Assembly: GCF_036323735.1 (NCBI RefSeq)
Contig: NC_086021.1
Coordinates: 154,962,476-155,026,475, forward strand
Source: Rattus norvegicus
Taxonomy: Eukaryota; Chordata; Mammalia; Rodentia; Muridae
Direction of reading: 5' to 3'
Length of the DNA: 64,000 bases
Under the pieces are notes generated by a model. That model did not search any database and was not told where the DNA came from. It saw only the letters and a list, made by a program, of their open reading frames with translations. Positions 33,765 to 45,720 of this stretch are shown here, in pieces (the first letter of the stretch is position 1; each line of letters begins with the position of its first letter). The position numbers and the translations under genes are program-made.

Positions 33765-33976
33765 TTATTTATTTACTTTATGTGTATAGATGCTTTGTAT
33801 GCATGTCTGTGCACTATGTGCTTGCCTGCTGTTCATGAAGGTCAGAAGCAGGCATTGGATTTGCTGGGACTAGATTACAGAAGATTGTGAGCTTCCGTGT
33901 GAGTGCTATGACTTGACTCAGTCTTCTGGAAGAGCAGCCAGTGTTCTTAACCATTGAGCCACCCCTCCAGCCCAAA
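33765..33976 (-). mobile_element. B2/B3-type SINE
   Basis: The right edge aaccattgagccacccctcc is the antisense SINE head. The middle keeps tcttctggaagagcagccag, and the left edge is the A/T-rich tail. Confidence 0.8.
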
Positions 33977-35015
33977 AGGCACAATATATTTTTAAACCAA
34001 CTTTTAACTTTGTTGTATTTAGATTCTAGTGCTTCTGACTTGAATTGGAAGAAGCTTATCAGAGTAATCTAGGGGATAGATGCCAAGTACACCTCTCTTC
34101 CATATATTCCCATTCTGATACAGTGGTCCTCATGAAATTCTAGATTCTCCTATTTTTGCAAAGAACAGTACTGTCCTTGCCCTGGACATGGTAATGACTG
34201 TTAACCCGCTTTTAACTTAGAGCTGAGTCAACCTCTAGAAATTGTTTTCGGTAGAGATTAAGCTTTTCTGGGGTGCATTATGCACCTCAGAGACTGATAA
34301 AGAAATACAAAGGCTTTCTAGCCTTCCTTCGGTGGGGATTTTGTTTTGAAGGATCCTTTCCAGCTTCAGAGCTCCCTGCACTATGTGTGTTTAATGTAAC
34401 TGCAAGCATAGGTTAGGTTCCTTTTGTACCAATCCAGTTCTCAACATCCCCTCACAATCCTAAGAGCACATCCAGTAAATCCAGTTCTCACCATCCCTCA
34501 CAGTCCTAAGAGTACATCCAGTAAATCTCTGGCAGGCAGTTGCTTTTCAGAGTCTCTTTCCAAGGAAACTGACCCATAAGTTACCTTTTGTTTATTTGAT
34601 CTACCAGTGGCAATCATTGAAAGATTCCTTATGTCTGCTCTGCTTCCTACAAGTACTGCTCATATACAAATTTGGTAGTTTTTGTTCTTTTTGTTGTTGT
34701 TATTTAGGTTTTACTCATAACCATAAACAACCCTGCAATCCAGTTAGACTTAGAAGGGAATGAGTATACTGTTCTTAGTTACAAAATAAATGGTCTGGTT
34801 GTTGTGATAAACACAAGTCAAAAATATTAAGAACTGCCTGGTGATCTGGCCAGCGTTGTCTATTCCTGGAATTAAAATGTTTCATGTCTTCTATAAGAAT
34901 GCTGCCATCTTTTCCCTTCCCAATTATCCTATTATGCATTCGCATTACGCAGATGACAAACATCAATTGTGGTTGAACCAATTTAAACTTATCCTTGTCT
35001 AGCTTATGAATGATT
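33977..35015. other. Intergenic stretch with a small tandem duplication
   Basis: Unique sequence. The only structure recognised is the 47-bp tandem duplication at 34431-34523. Confidence 0.45.
34431..34523. repeat. 47/46-bp tandem duplication
   Basis: Copy 1 (34431-34477) and copy 2 (34478-34523) start with aatccagttctca and end with acatccagta(aat). They differ at a few positions and by one base in length. Confidence 0.92.
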
Positions 35016-35019
35016 GAAT

Positions 35020-35710
35020 GAGACTCAGACTAGGGTTAATTTATTTGGATTTGACAATTATCGGGGGATAACTCCTAGTCTACTTTTTAACTGTTTGTCT
35101 GCATATATCCCTAGTGGTGTACCCCAAATTCTTGCTGTTTCTCCTGGCTCACTTCCTCTTATCATGGCTTCCAACTCTCTCCTCTGCAACCTCCAACCAG
35201 GTCACTTAAAAAAACCTACCTCTAATCCATCCAGTAATTGGCTGTAGCCATTTTTATATAGTCAATAGTTTTAAACTTAGGAGCAAGGTTACATAGCATA
35301 ATATGGTGTATTGGTTGAATAAAGATGCCTGCAGCCTGAAGCTGGGCAGAAGAGAGGTAGGTGAGGCTTCGGTTCTCAGGCTTGGGGTCTGAGGCAGAGA
35401 CCTCGAGGAAGATAGGGGAGAAGAAGACACTATAGAGTAGATGGATTGTGAGAACATGGCCACGAGGTCTGTCCACTTGGAGCAGGAGTGGCCCAGGTAG
35501 AACACGGCAAGTTATATTTCAGGGTTAGTGAAAAGGAAGTCGAGAAAATAGCATAGAGGGTTGATATCTGCCCAGCTCTAGTGCTTTTAAGACTTATTTA
35601 TAAACTTATTTATAAAGACTTATTTATTTAAGGTTGTGTGTCTTTTTGGGAACTAGATGATCTAAGGTGGGGTAGAAACCCCCAAATAGTATTTACCACA
35701 ACATTCAACA
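35020..35710. other. Possible old LTR-like repeat, uncertain
   Basis: This higher-complexity block with a gaataaagatgcctgcagcc motif resembles rodent LTR-type dispersed sequence in composition. I see no clear terminal TG...CA ends or flanking duplication, and no coding frame. It could equally be unique sequence. Confidence 0.22.
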
Positions 35711-35857
35711 TTTGCGTTTGTTTCACCATTTGCTGTGAACAAAATGTTGGTATACTCTGATTGAAGTTTTCATCATAAATGGACTTGCTGTTACAGTATG
35801 TAAAGTCACAACCCTAGCACATGAATACTAGAATTCTATGAAAGGAAAAATCCTTCT

Positions 35858-35971
35858 TTTTTTTTTTTTTTTTTTTTTTTTTTTGGTTCTTTTTTTCGGA
35901 GCTGGGGACCGAACCCAGGGCCTTGCGCTTCCTAGGTAAGCGCTCTACCACTGAGCTAAATCCCCAGCCCC
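35858..35971 (-). mobile_element. ID element (young rat SINE)
   Basis: This is a full-length antisense ID body with B box and A box, and an A-rich tail seen as the T run 35858-35884 plus a second short T run. A perfect 15-bp target-site duplication flanks it (35843-35857 and 35972-35986). The body carries the same ttacctaggaagcg variant as the copy at 19679. Confidence 0.97.
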
Positions 35972-35986
35972 AGGAAAAATCCTTCT

Positions 35987-36780
35987 AACCAACTCTCCTT
36001 TCTTTGCTGTTTAGAGAACAAAACTTCTATTGTCTTTGTAAATTGATCTGCAAACAGCTCAAAGAAGATACAGAAACTCAAATGCAAGTTATGGATATAT
36101 AATTTTTTGAATATTTTAATGTAATGCTACTTAGAAAGTACAACTTAATGAAACTAATTCATTTTGAAACTTTCATTCTTTTATCTGCTTTAATGTCTTT
36201 GCCCAATTAATGTTTGCCCTAAATTCTTAGCTGTTTGATATTAATTTTGTAACCTGATTTTGTGTTCTTTGAATTGCCCGATTAATACTCACCTGACCTT
36301 TTGGTCTTTTTGATGAGACATTGTTCTTACTGAGTCAAGGGACTTGTCTGTTAAAATATTTTAATTATTATTATAATTGGTATGACTTACATTGCTTTTG
36401 TCATCTTGTTTTGGTTTTCTTTTCTCCCCTATTTTTTCTTTTCATAAATGGTCCTTGGCATTTTTCTGCACTTTCAGTGATTAAAAAGACATATTCCTGT
36501 CTTAAAATCTACCAGTGATTACTTTTGTACTTTTCAGACATAATATTTAGCCTTTATTTCCATAATCTTTAGAAACAAGAGAAAAGCAATATGTTGAAAT
36601 ATCTTCTATTAGTCAAGAGATTTGGTGCAACTGTATTTTTCTCTCATCTCATCACCGTTATAATTGTAATCAAGTTTTATATACAAATAATAACACACTT
36701 TTATAGTTCATTTTATAACATTTATAAAGTTAGTATAATCTTACTTGCACTTACAATTTTTTTTATTTAAGTAAAATATT
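35987..36780. other. Intergenic stretch, nothing recognised
   Basis: AT-rich unique sequence without a recognisable exon or repeat. Confidence 0.45.
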
Positions 36781-36781
36781 T

Positions 36782-36920
36782 TGCTGGGTATGATGTTTCA
36801 CAACCGTAATACCCACACGTAGGAGGTTGAGACATGAAAATTAAGAGTTCAAGGCAAGTTTCAGCTATATAATAAGAGACTAGTCTAGGCTACAGGACAT
36901 CCTGCCTCCAAAAACCAATT
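36782..36920 (+). mobile_element. B1 SINE, diverged
   Basis: It has gctgggtatgatgtttcaca, then agttcaaggcaagtttcagc, and a diverged A-rich end, following the B1 order. Confidence 0.7.
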
Positions 36921-36965
36921 AATATTTTTCCAAAATATTTTTATTGTTGAGAACTGTAGAATAGG

Positions 36966-37085
36966 GACTTGGAGAGATGGCTCAGTGGTTAAGATCACTG
37001 ACCCCAGAGGTCCTAATTTCAATTCCCAGCAACCACATGGTGGCTCACAACCATCTGTAATGGGATCTAAATCTAATTTTGGTTT
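36966..37085 (+). mobile_element. B2 SINE, 3'-truncated
   Basis: The segment follows the B2 consensus closely: acttggagagatggctcagt, then gaccccagaggtcctaattt and aaccacatggtggctcacaa. It stops before the tail. Confidence 0.9.
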
Positions 37086-37715
37086 TTATAACCAAACACT
37101 TTCAATTCTGTCTCCTTTTTTAAAATGCAAACTACCAGTTTACCTCTCTATCTTCTGTCTCTTCCCTTCCTTAGTAAAAGATTAATTTACTTTCCTTTTG
37201 ATGCGAAAACAACATTCAACTGTGAGGTCATGTGTCTAAGCAAAAATGTCAATGATAAACCATGTGAGGGAAAAAGGAAAAGTATACCAAATAATTATGT
37301 AAAACTCTGATTTGAAGTGCCTGGTTGATAGATTAAATTTCATTTTCTTGAGCATGGTTACTATTGTTTTACCTCTGTGCTACAAAGCTGGCTTCAAACA
37401 GATTCAAAGTGGGCTGGGCATAGACTTGGTAATCCTGGCACTTTGGAGGAGAGGTCAAGGGAAGGGAGGGGAGAGGTGGAAGGGGAAAGAGGAAGGCAGA
37501 GTGCACTGCCAGTTCCAACACCGTCACTGCCACCAGCAGAGCCCTTCCTATCTGGAGTGATTGTATACAATTGAAAGGAGTTCAGAGCTACTCAGCATAC
37601 ACATTTAATTTCATATTAACATCATATTGATATTTTAACTGGAATTGTATTAGAATCTATAGATCAATTTACAGAAAACTGTCATCCTAACAATATTGAA
37701 CTGTACAGCCTGTGA
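37086..37715. other. Intergenic stretch, nothing recognised
   Basis: Unique sequence, including a purine-rich piece near 37450-37500. No gene seen. Confidence 0.4.
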
Positions 37716-37825
37716 ACATTTTTTGAGACAGATTTGGTCTTGAACTCAAACTCACTATGGTGCTGAGGATGACCTAGAACTTCAGATTTTCTTCCTGTTC
37801 ACTTCTTAGAGTACTGAATTAGTTA
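37716..37825 (-). mobile_element. Old B1 fragment
   Basis: It carries the antisense features ttttttgagacagatttggt and cttgaactcaaactcactat, diverged. Confidence 0.5.
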
Positions 37826-38049
37826 TGTTTTATGAACATTATTTTGTTAATTTTTAAAATGTTTCTGTCAGTAATGTTTTAGGGAACATATTTATCTCTA
37901 AATATTTATAAGGCTTTTGTCATTGTAAATAATATACTTTAATTTCAATTGTTGTTAGTATATAAAATATATCTGACTTGTATATATTTGTCTTATATAG
38001 GTTTCATAAATTTTTAGGAATTTTTGCAGCTATGTTCTACTTCTTTGTT

Positions 38050-38176
38050 TTTGTTTTCTTGAGACAGAGTTTCACATTGCAGCCCTGTAGACCAGACTGG
38101 CCTTTACCTTATAGAGATTTGCCTAACCCTGCCTCCTGAGTGCTGTGATTAAATTTGTATGCCATCATGCCTGGAT
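38050..38176 (-). mobile_element. B1 SINE
   Basis: The antisense B1 is complete: tttcttgagacagagtttca, then tgtagaccagactggccttt, then gcctcctgagtgctgtgatt and atgcctgg at the head. Confidence 0.85.
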
Positions 38177-38479
38177 TCCATTTACATGTTTTTGAGTTCT
38201 GGAGTTTGCCCTTCCTATTTCTGGGACTTCTGGAGTATATATTTTCATATATTTTTCCTAAAAATGTAAATTTTGGTGCTATTATTAGACATATATGCAA
38301 TTAATAACTCATAATATATAATAATCCAATTGGTGTACCTATAATGAAGATGTGTGTCAGGGGTTTTATTATATATCCTTATTTTTAACTTTTCTTAAAC
38401 CTGTTTTTCACATACCAGTATATCCTGGAGATTACTGTATGGAGATAATATACATTTCCTATTTTTTTGAATAGGTAAA

Positions 38480-38865
38480 TGATGCTTTATTTTGTGAATG
38501 TTGTAACATATTCACCTAGTCCCCTTCTGGTTGAAGTTTGGGTCTTTCAAGTCTTTTACTATTACAAAGCATATTGCAGTGAGTAATAGGTATCATTTCA
38601 TGTGTTTTCCCAGGATGTGTTTGAGTTTTAGGATGGAATTATTGGGTAAAGAACTGCCTTTGTACTTTTACAACATATCTCTGTTCTTTTTTAGGTAAGG
38701 TTGTGTCATTTTGTATTTTTGCCACTACTGTTTTTGTTAATTTTTGCTAATCTAATAAATAGTATTTCAGTATTCTCTTAATTTATATTTCCCTTATTGC
38801 GAGTAAGGTTCAACATCCTTTTATGTGGCAACAACCTTTTCACATGGCTAAGACTTTCCTATTCC
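38480..38865 (-). mobile_element. Old LINE-1 ORF2 fragment
   Basis: The antisense sequence follows the order of mammalian L1 ORF2 3' coding sequence (ttactattacaaagcatatt, then gaattattgggtaaagaact and ttaatttatatttcccttat). It has many disruptions, so it is an ancient copy. Confidence 0.6.
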
Positions 38866-38954
38866 CTGTTCTTATCTTTCCTTACTGCCACACAAGAGAA
38901 TGAACCCAGGGACAGCATCTTGCTAAGCACATTCTCTGAGTCGTATCTCCAGCT

Positions 38955-39312
38955 GTGCTGGATAGCTTTGTCAACTTGACACAAACTAAAGTTACTTGGG
39001 AAAAAGAAATCTCAGTCAAGAAAATGCCCCCATCTGATTGCCTGTAGGCAATTATAGAAGGGTGCAACCTACTCTAGGTGCTATAAGAAAGTAGGCTGAG
39101 TAAGCCAAGTGAAGCAAGCCAGTAAGCAGGTTTTCTCTGTGATCGCTGCTTCACTTTCCTGTCTACAGGTTCCTGTATCTGGGTTCCTGCCTTGAGTTCC
39201 TACCTTGGCTTACCCTGATGATGGACTGTGACTTGTAAGGAAAACCCTTTCCTCTTCAAGTTGCTTTTAGCTATGGTGTTTTATCACAGTAATAGAAAAC
39301 AAACTAGGATGC
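38955..39312 (+). mobile_element. Rodent non-autonomous repeat, unnamed
   Basis: It starts with ttgtcaacttgacacaaact, includes gtaggctgagtaagccaagt, gcaagccagtaagcaggttt and gatgatggactgtgacttgt, and ends with cacagtaatagaaaacaaac. This is a common rodent dispersed repeat. I know the layout but not a secure family name. Confidence 0.6.
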
Positions 39313-39820
39313 AGTTTGAATTTCCTGTTCAAAGTTTGGTCCATTTTTTTTTTCAGTTAGGATATTGATTGTTTCCTTCTGTTTCGACTCTATTCCTATA
39401 TAAGAATGCCAACCCTGTATGCCTTGCTATAAATAACAAAAGTATTTTCCTAGTTTATCATTATAAGTGAGTGCAGCAAAACTGCCGAACTAGACCATTA
39501 TGTACATAGGAAGAAAAGCTTATTGGCAAATAAATTGTCCAAACTCCACCAGAGTAAAAAGCAGCAACTTGGCAGAAAAAGCTTTGTTAACTATGTCCTG
39601 GGAGGTATCCTGGAGGCCAAAGCAACCTGAGAGTTAGTTAGGGGACTTTGCAGGAAGAGATGAGGCTGAGGGTTAAGGTTTTCTGAGAAACATTGGCGGT
39701 TTGGTTTCTATTTATTAGCAAAAACAGCTATGGTGGGATCTGAGCATCCATCTTTAAACATACCACCAGGCTGCCATTTTGGAGCCTGTTTTGTGAGCTA
39801 TTTTTCCTTAATCCTTTCTA
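39313..39820. other. Intergenic stretch, nothing recognised
   Basis: Unique sequence with no exon recognised. Confidence 0.4.
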
Positions 39821-39824
39821 GATT

Positions 39825-40185
39825 TGTGTTTGTGTCTTTTTGTGTGTATGGTGTACATGTGTGTTCTAATGATTTGCATATGTGTTTATGTGTAGGCCAG
39901 AGACAACATAGGCTATCACTTCTCAGGAGCTATCTGCTAGGTCTTTTTAAGACAGATTCTCTCACTGGTGTCTGGGACTTGCCAATTAGGCTAGACTTGA
40001 TGGAGAGTGAGCCTAGATCCTTCTGTCTTTGCTTCTCTGTCTGCACTGGAATTGCAAGAAGCACCGTCATGGCCCAATTGTTATGTAACTACTGGGGATT
40101 GAATTCAGATTGGATTTATTATACTCGTGCAACAAGCACGTTATCAGCAGAACTATACCATAAGTCTCTTTCTAGGTTTTAAAGT
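39825..40185 (-). mobile_element. Probable old rodent SINE/repeat, unclassified
   Basis: A TG-rich left side, a middle with an ID-free B1-like piece, and a right edge with an ctactggggattgaattcag segment suggest an old composite repeat. A 150-codon open frame across it (39730-40182) has no recognisable domain. Confidence 0.35.
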
Positions 40186-40274
40186 CATAGTCTTATTTCT
40201 TTAGATTATAAAGACACTCACTTTGGTTTCCCACCACTGCTCCCTCCTGGTATTCCTTCATTTTTTTTATGCTG

Positions 40275-40422
40275 AAAAAAATTTTTGAGGTGGAGTGTAG
40301 TCTATAGTTCTAGCTGGCATTGAATTCACTGTGTATCCCAGAGTGGTCCTGAATTCATAGCAATCTTCCTTCCTTAGTCTCCCAAGTGCTGAGATTACAG
40401 TCATGTACCACTGCTGCCACCT
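40275..40422 (-). mobile_element. B1 SINE
   Basis: Antisense B1 landmarks are present: gcattgaattcactgtgtat, cccagagtggtcctgaattc and cccaagtgctgagattacag. Confidence 0.75.
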
Positions 40423-40559
40423 TATAGTGAAATCATTGATCCATTTAAAATTCTTATGGTGTAAGGAATAGATAAAATCTAGCCTGTTCTATATAATCAC
40501 CCAGTTGTCCTAATACCTACCACCTCTTTTCTTCTTAGATAGCAAAGATGCTTAGCTCC

Positions 40560-40615
40560 AGTTACTTTTATTTAGTGTGTGCTGATGTGAAGGTTGTATG
40601 GTGTATATATGTATG

Positions 40616-40659
<44 letters not shown>

Positions 40660-41015
40660 ATGCGCATGTGAAAGAGTGTCTGTGTCTCTATGTGTGGTGA
40701 ATGTATGTATATATGTGTCTATGTGTGTGTGTGTGTGTGTGTGTGTATGGGAAGCCAGAGGACATCTTTCTCTATTACTCTGCCTACTGCCTTGAGACAA
40801 GGTCTCTCTCTCACTGAGCCAGAAGCTCACTGTTTTGACTAGGCTGGCTGGCCAGTGAATTCTCCAGACTAAGCTGTCTTAGTTCATCAATGCTGGAGTT
40901 ACAGGCACCCACATGCATGCCTGACTTTTTACATGGGTTCTGGGAATTCAAACTCAGGTTAGTTCTCATGATTGCACAGCAAGCTCTTTTACACACTAAG
41001 ACATCTCCTTAGCTT
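40560..41015 (-). mobile_element. Old composite rodent repeat with TG tracts
   Basis: A TG-rich left side leads into a B1-like middle (ttgactaggctggctggcca) and a right edge with gctggagttacaggcaccca and gacatctccttagctt. This is the order of a B2/B3-type repeat interrupted by other sequence. The exact family is uncertain. Confidence 0.4.
40619..40670. repeat. Alternating purine-pyrimidine (TG)n-(CG)n tract
   Basis: There are 52 positions of unbroken pyrimidine-purine alternation: TG repeats, then CG, TA, TG, CG, CA and TG steps. A second TG run follows at 40721-40746. Confidence 0.95.
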
Positions 41016-43440
41016 AAATGCATACATTTGTCACTACCAGATTTCAATTTTCAGGTGGTTTTGTATTTTATGCTTTTCTTTATGTATTTTTAAAGATGAG
41101 TATGTAGATAGTAGATATTTCTGGAATATCATTTGTTCTTTCAGTTCATGCTTACAGTGTGTCATGTTCAAATCAGAATAAATAATTAAATAATCTCAAA
41201 GTGTTGCATTTGTGGTAAAACCAAAAATTACTCTTCTATGTTTAAAAATATATGCAAATGCATTACTGTAACAGTCACTCTACTCTGTGAAAGAAAAAAG
41301 AACTTATTTTTTCTTAAATATAGGTTAATGTTCTTTGGCTAGTCCTAAGAAAAAGTTTTGATGAGTAGTAGTCGTTTGTGTGTCCTTAAGTATCTTCTTA
41401 AAGATGACTTATTATTAGGAGAAATTAGATATACCTTGATTAGGTGATCATAATTGACAATACTAAATAGAGACAGATGCCAATGAGAAAACATTGTGTG
41501 CTTTCAAATAAAATACTGAGGGAGAGATAACATTACATGTACATTATTCTACCTGAGAATTAGCTTGAATCCAAGAAAACAACAGATATTTGGAAGATGA
41601 AAAGTCTATCTAAAAGCAGGATTTACTTTTTGAAGGACCTAAACCAAAATGATCCTGCTTAAAGGCCTTATTTTAGAGTAAGAAACACACCTCCACATTA
41701 ATGCTTATACGAGTAAGCTCGAACTAGCCATCAGTGGGCCTTTGTTTGTAATTGGATATCGTTCTTTTAAGCATTGAAGAAGACATTTTACTTTGGAAAT
41801 GACCTGTACCATTATTTGGAAGATTCACCATTAAAACAAATAAAAGCAAAGCACAGATGCATGCCAAACATAAAAAGTAGAATGCTTATATGAGCTCCAG
41901 AAAGTGAAAATTAAGTAAAGATGAATTCAAAAGGATATAGTTTCTGTTTTTCTGAATTTGAATTCTAAAAACAGAACAAATACTGACACATACTATGAAG
42001 TTTGAATACAACATGGTTTGAGTTTCTTCCTAATCACTGTTTTCTGTTTGCTGTGCTTTTATATTCAGAAAACTGAAAATGGTAGTTGCTTATACACACA
42101 ATCAGACGCTTAATAATAATCCCAGGAAAATTATCCTTATCTTTGTTTTATAATGAATTCCAGGAACAATCAGGTCAATGGAGAATCTTAGGTGCTGCTG
42201 AGAACTACCAATTTTGTGACAATCATTGAAATTGTGCTGCATTACAGCCTCTTTGAGGACGTACAAACAAACCAGGATGTAAATAACCCTCTTCCATTTT
42301 CTCGTTTCAGCTCTTTTCCCCCATGTTAATCAAACCCAATGCTATTGAAGACAATAGAGTATAGAAAACTATATCTGATTTTTCCGGGGGTTTATTATTT
42401 TGCAATTATCTGGCAAAATAAAGACTGATGTTTAGTTAGTTCCCATATGTGAGACATTGTCTTTCTGCATTATTTACAATATATGAAAACCTACTTAGCA
42501 AACATAGAAAAATATAATACATTCAGCAATCAAAATTGTAACAATGAATGGCTCTAGATAAGATGAGCTAGTGTTGTGAAATGGGTTTTCATGGGAGACT
42601 GTTTCAGCATTGTGAGTGATGTATAAAGCTCCCTTCATAGGGATGATGAAATGTGAAAATACAGTGGACTCAAAAGGCTGCTGCCAACTGCCTAGATGAC
42701 CTTGAACAAGTTTGATAACCTCTCTTGAGTGTCATTGTTTTGGTCTGTAAGTTAGAATTTCCAGAGATGCTCTGTGATGTGTCACTAGTAGGGTCATACT
42801 GGTGCAGAATAATTTACCTGATAGGGGCTGAAGAATGATGACAATATTGTTAGTAAAGAAAATAAGGTTCCATTTGGGGGGATGTAATCTCTTAAACAAA
42901 AAGGATTTTTAAAAGACTAAGAAGGAAGTTTGAGGACAATTTTTATTATATTTTGAAAGAAAAGCAACAATATAGACAAACTAAAAATCCCAGCAGTCCC
43001 TAGAAAGGGTCATTGAGGAAAAAGTCATGTCTTTTAAGTTAGCCATGGAGATCAGTGAAGCAGTGAGGAAGCCTATAGTGATAGGAAAATGTGCTTAGAA
43101 GCTGCAAATGTAAGGTCAGAGGATATTTGATCTCAGGCTTTTATGTCCCAGGAAGTCATTAGATCTAGAAATAGAGAACACTCCAGATCTAGAATAGAAG
43201 TGGGCTGTTTCAGTGTATGGCCTTTTATATTTCCCTGCCTTTCCTGTTGAGTTTTCTTCAACCTCTCTCTGCTTTGTTCATTGGATTTCCATATATTAAT
43301 CTTGATGTAATTTTTCCAGTCTCCACTATCCTGTCACAGGAGAAAAATGTAAGTCTTTGAAGAGAATTGAATTGCTACATCTACCTATCCTTGTAAGTCA
43401 TAAGTGTAATCCCACCTCTTTCAAAAGAGCACATTTCAGG
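41016..43440. other. Long unique stretch, nothing recognised
   Basis: This 2.4-kb AT-rich interval shows no recognisable SINE, LINE, microsatellite or exon. After the first 12 kb it is one of the longest repeat-free stretches in the window. Conservation cannot be judged from sequence alone. Confidence 0.45.
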
Positions 43441-43444
43441 GAAT

Positions 43445-43562
43445 AGGTAAGCCTGGGTTGGCACATGCTTATACTCCCAGCTCTTAGATGGATGGAACTG
43501 GAGGATTAGACCTGGACTAAGTTTCAGATCAGCCTACATAACAAGACCCTGTTTCATAACAA
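43445..43562 (+). mobile_element. B1 SINE, diverged
   Basis: It follows the B1 order: gggttggcacatgcttatac, tcccagctcttagatggatg, then a cagcctacataacaagaccc segment. Confidence 0.7.
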
Positions 43563-44990
43563 CAGAAGCAGTGGGGGGATTAAAGGGGAAAATGAGAGAT
43601 GGCAAGAGGGAGAAAGAATAAAACAGAAAGGAGAAAAACTGTGGATGAGGGCAAGAAAAAGGACAATATACCAGTGTAGTACAATAATGCCTGATAGAAC
43701 AGAGCAGATGTAAAAAGTGAAGCTAGAGAAAGGAGTGAGCTATGATTGGTTTATCAACAGAAGCACTTCAAAATGAAATTGGCTAGAATGTTTAAGAGCA
43801 ATTGGCATAGTTGTAATAGGAAGAAATAAAAGTCATCTGAAAAATCTGTTGACTGCTTACCATGTGTTTGGGAGTTGCTAGAAATGGAAAGAATTGGATC
43901 ATAGGTAATCCTACCTCCTAGGAGTAAATATATGGAAGCTGAGACAGGTCCATATTCCATGCCAATCTTAGTCTGCTGAGAGCATGAAAATAAAGGTTCA
44001 AATTGAGTCATGGTGGTGGCCCACAGAATTAAATCTAGTTCAATCAAATATAGCAGGAAAGAAGTAGAAAGAAAGATTTATGATGGAACTGTTATTTAAA
44101 GTGGGCCTGGAGATAAGTAGGATTGTTAGATGGAGGGCTAAGGGAAGAGCAGAGAGAAAAGCAAACATGTGAAGAGAGAAGCAAGAAAATGAGGCCATGT
44201 GATGTACTCAGTGAGAAACCAAGTAAAACAAATATGAAGAGAGATGGGGAAGTGTGTTGGGGGGCAGAAATTGCATTACCCCTGGATCAGCAAGGGATTT
44301 GAGGCACTCTGATATATATGCTAAGGACTTCAAATACAGTCTAGAAAGAAGCTGAATGATTGGCTTAATACTAGCTACTCTGGCAGGCCTCCAGTGAACT
44401 AGAATGAGCCCTGTTAGAGAGATCATGAATGAGTGAAGAGTACCAACTCTTCCAGTGAAGAGGTTTTGGATCAACACTGTGACATTAGCCCCTATCTCAA
44501 GAGTTGGGCCCGAATCCCTGACATATGGAGTGCTGACTCTAGTTCTTCCAGCTATAGGACACAGTTCATTCAGATGAGTCTCTCCAGTGTCTGACTCCAT
44601 TTATTTATTTGGGTTAACTGTATTTCATAATGTACTTTGTTGAATTCTTAATAATTGAAATAATTCTTCCTTAAATATTTATTTCAATAGTCTTAAAATT
44701 CATATATTTGTTTGGTCAATTTATTTCCATAAGTTCAACCTGTAATTAATAGGTATATAAAATCTTTAAATTAATTTTATATCTATTCAAATACAAATTA
44801 TATCTTCTGGCATGAATGAAAAAAGATTTTACAATAAATGAAGAGATTTTTAAAATCTTAAAGGTGGTCAGTATGTTTAAAAAGTGGAAATAGGATGGGC
44901 TGTTGGGCTAGGATGTGGCATATATACATGTAAAACTGTCTAGGGTTGGGCTTTGTGAGATTTCCCCCACCCATATTAACCAAAAATGGT
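43563..44990. other. Intergenic stretch, nothing recognised
   Basis: A purine-rich piece at about 43565-43660 is followed by unique sequence. A 130-codon minus-strand frame (44208-44600) has no recognisable domain. Confidence 0.4.
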
Positions 44991-44994
44991 TGGT

Positions 44995-45332
44995 GTTGTC
45001 TTTTCTCACATCTTTTTTTAAGTACATATGTTTATGAGCCTTTACTGAGATTTCTAGGAGACACAATCTCATAGCAGACTTTCTGTTCCTCCAGCTCTTA
45101 GAATCTTTCTTCCCCCTCTTTGATGCTCTCTAGAGGCTTAGGTGTAGGACTTGTGTTGTAGATGTATCAGTTGTGACTGGGCATTGCAGGATCATTTGTT
45201 ATTGCATACTGATTGGTTGTGGTTTTCTGTAATGGTCTCTGTTACAAAGAAAAATATCTTTGATGAAGGATGAGAGCTACACTTACTTATCCTTAAAGAT
45301 TTTGATTTAGGAGCCACGAGGGTGGGGGGGGG

Positions 45333-45389
<57 letters not shown>

Positions 45390-45720
45390 ATCCTTAAAGA
45401 TTTTGATTTAGGAGCCACAGGGGAGAGAGGTGGGGGGAGGGAGAGGGATGAGAATATATGAGAATATGGCATTTGTCTTTCTTGGTCTGGGAGTCTGGAT
45501 TACCTTACTCAGTATAATTTTTTCTAGTTCCATCCATTCACCTGCATATTTCATTATCTCATTTTGCTTTACAGCTGAATAATATTTCATAGTATGTATG
45601 GACCATATTTCCATTATCCATTCATCAGCTGAAGGACATTTAGCCTGTTTCCATTACCTGGCTGCTGTGGATAGAGTGCCAATGAACGCGACTGAGCAAG
45701 TATCTGTGGGGTAGGACACT
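44995..45720 (-). mobile_element. Older LINE-1 (Lx-type) 3' end
   Basis: The right part (about 45470-45720) is antisense ORF2 C-terminal coding sequence; a readable frame holds MKYYSAVKQNEIMKY, the counterpart of the [15 protein letters not shown] segment in the intact element at 52-56 kb. The left part is 3' UTR. The copy is 5'-truncated, diverged, and interrupted by a GA microsatellite and a short duplication. Confidence 0.8.
45281..45418. repeat. 37-bp direct repeat flanking a G12-(GA)n tract
   Basis: The same 37 bases, starting acttacttatccttaaag and ending ggagccac, occur at 45281-45317 and 45382-45418 without mismatch. Between them lie a 12-G run (45324-45335) and a GA run of about 46 bases. 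Confidence 0.97.

Noticed and set aside
35020..35710. Possible endogenous retroviral LTR
   Set aside because: No terminal TG/CA ends, primer-binding site, target-site duplication or retroviral coding sequence could be seen, so it is only listed as an uncertain block.
39730..40182. 150-codon plus-strand frame
   Set aside because: It overlaps a probable old rodent repeat and has no recognisable domain.
44208..44600. 130-codon minus-strand frame
   Set aside because: No recognisable domain or homolog; likely chance.
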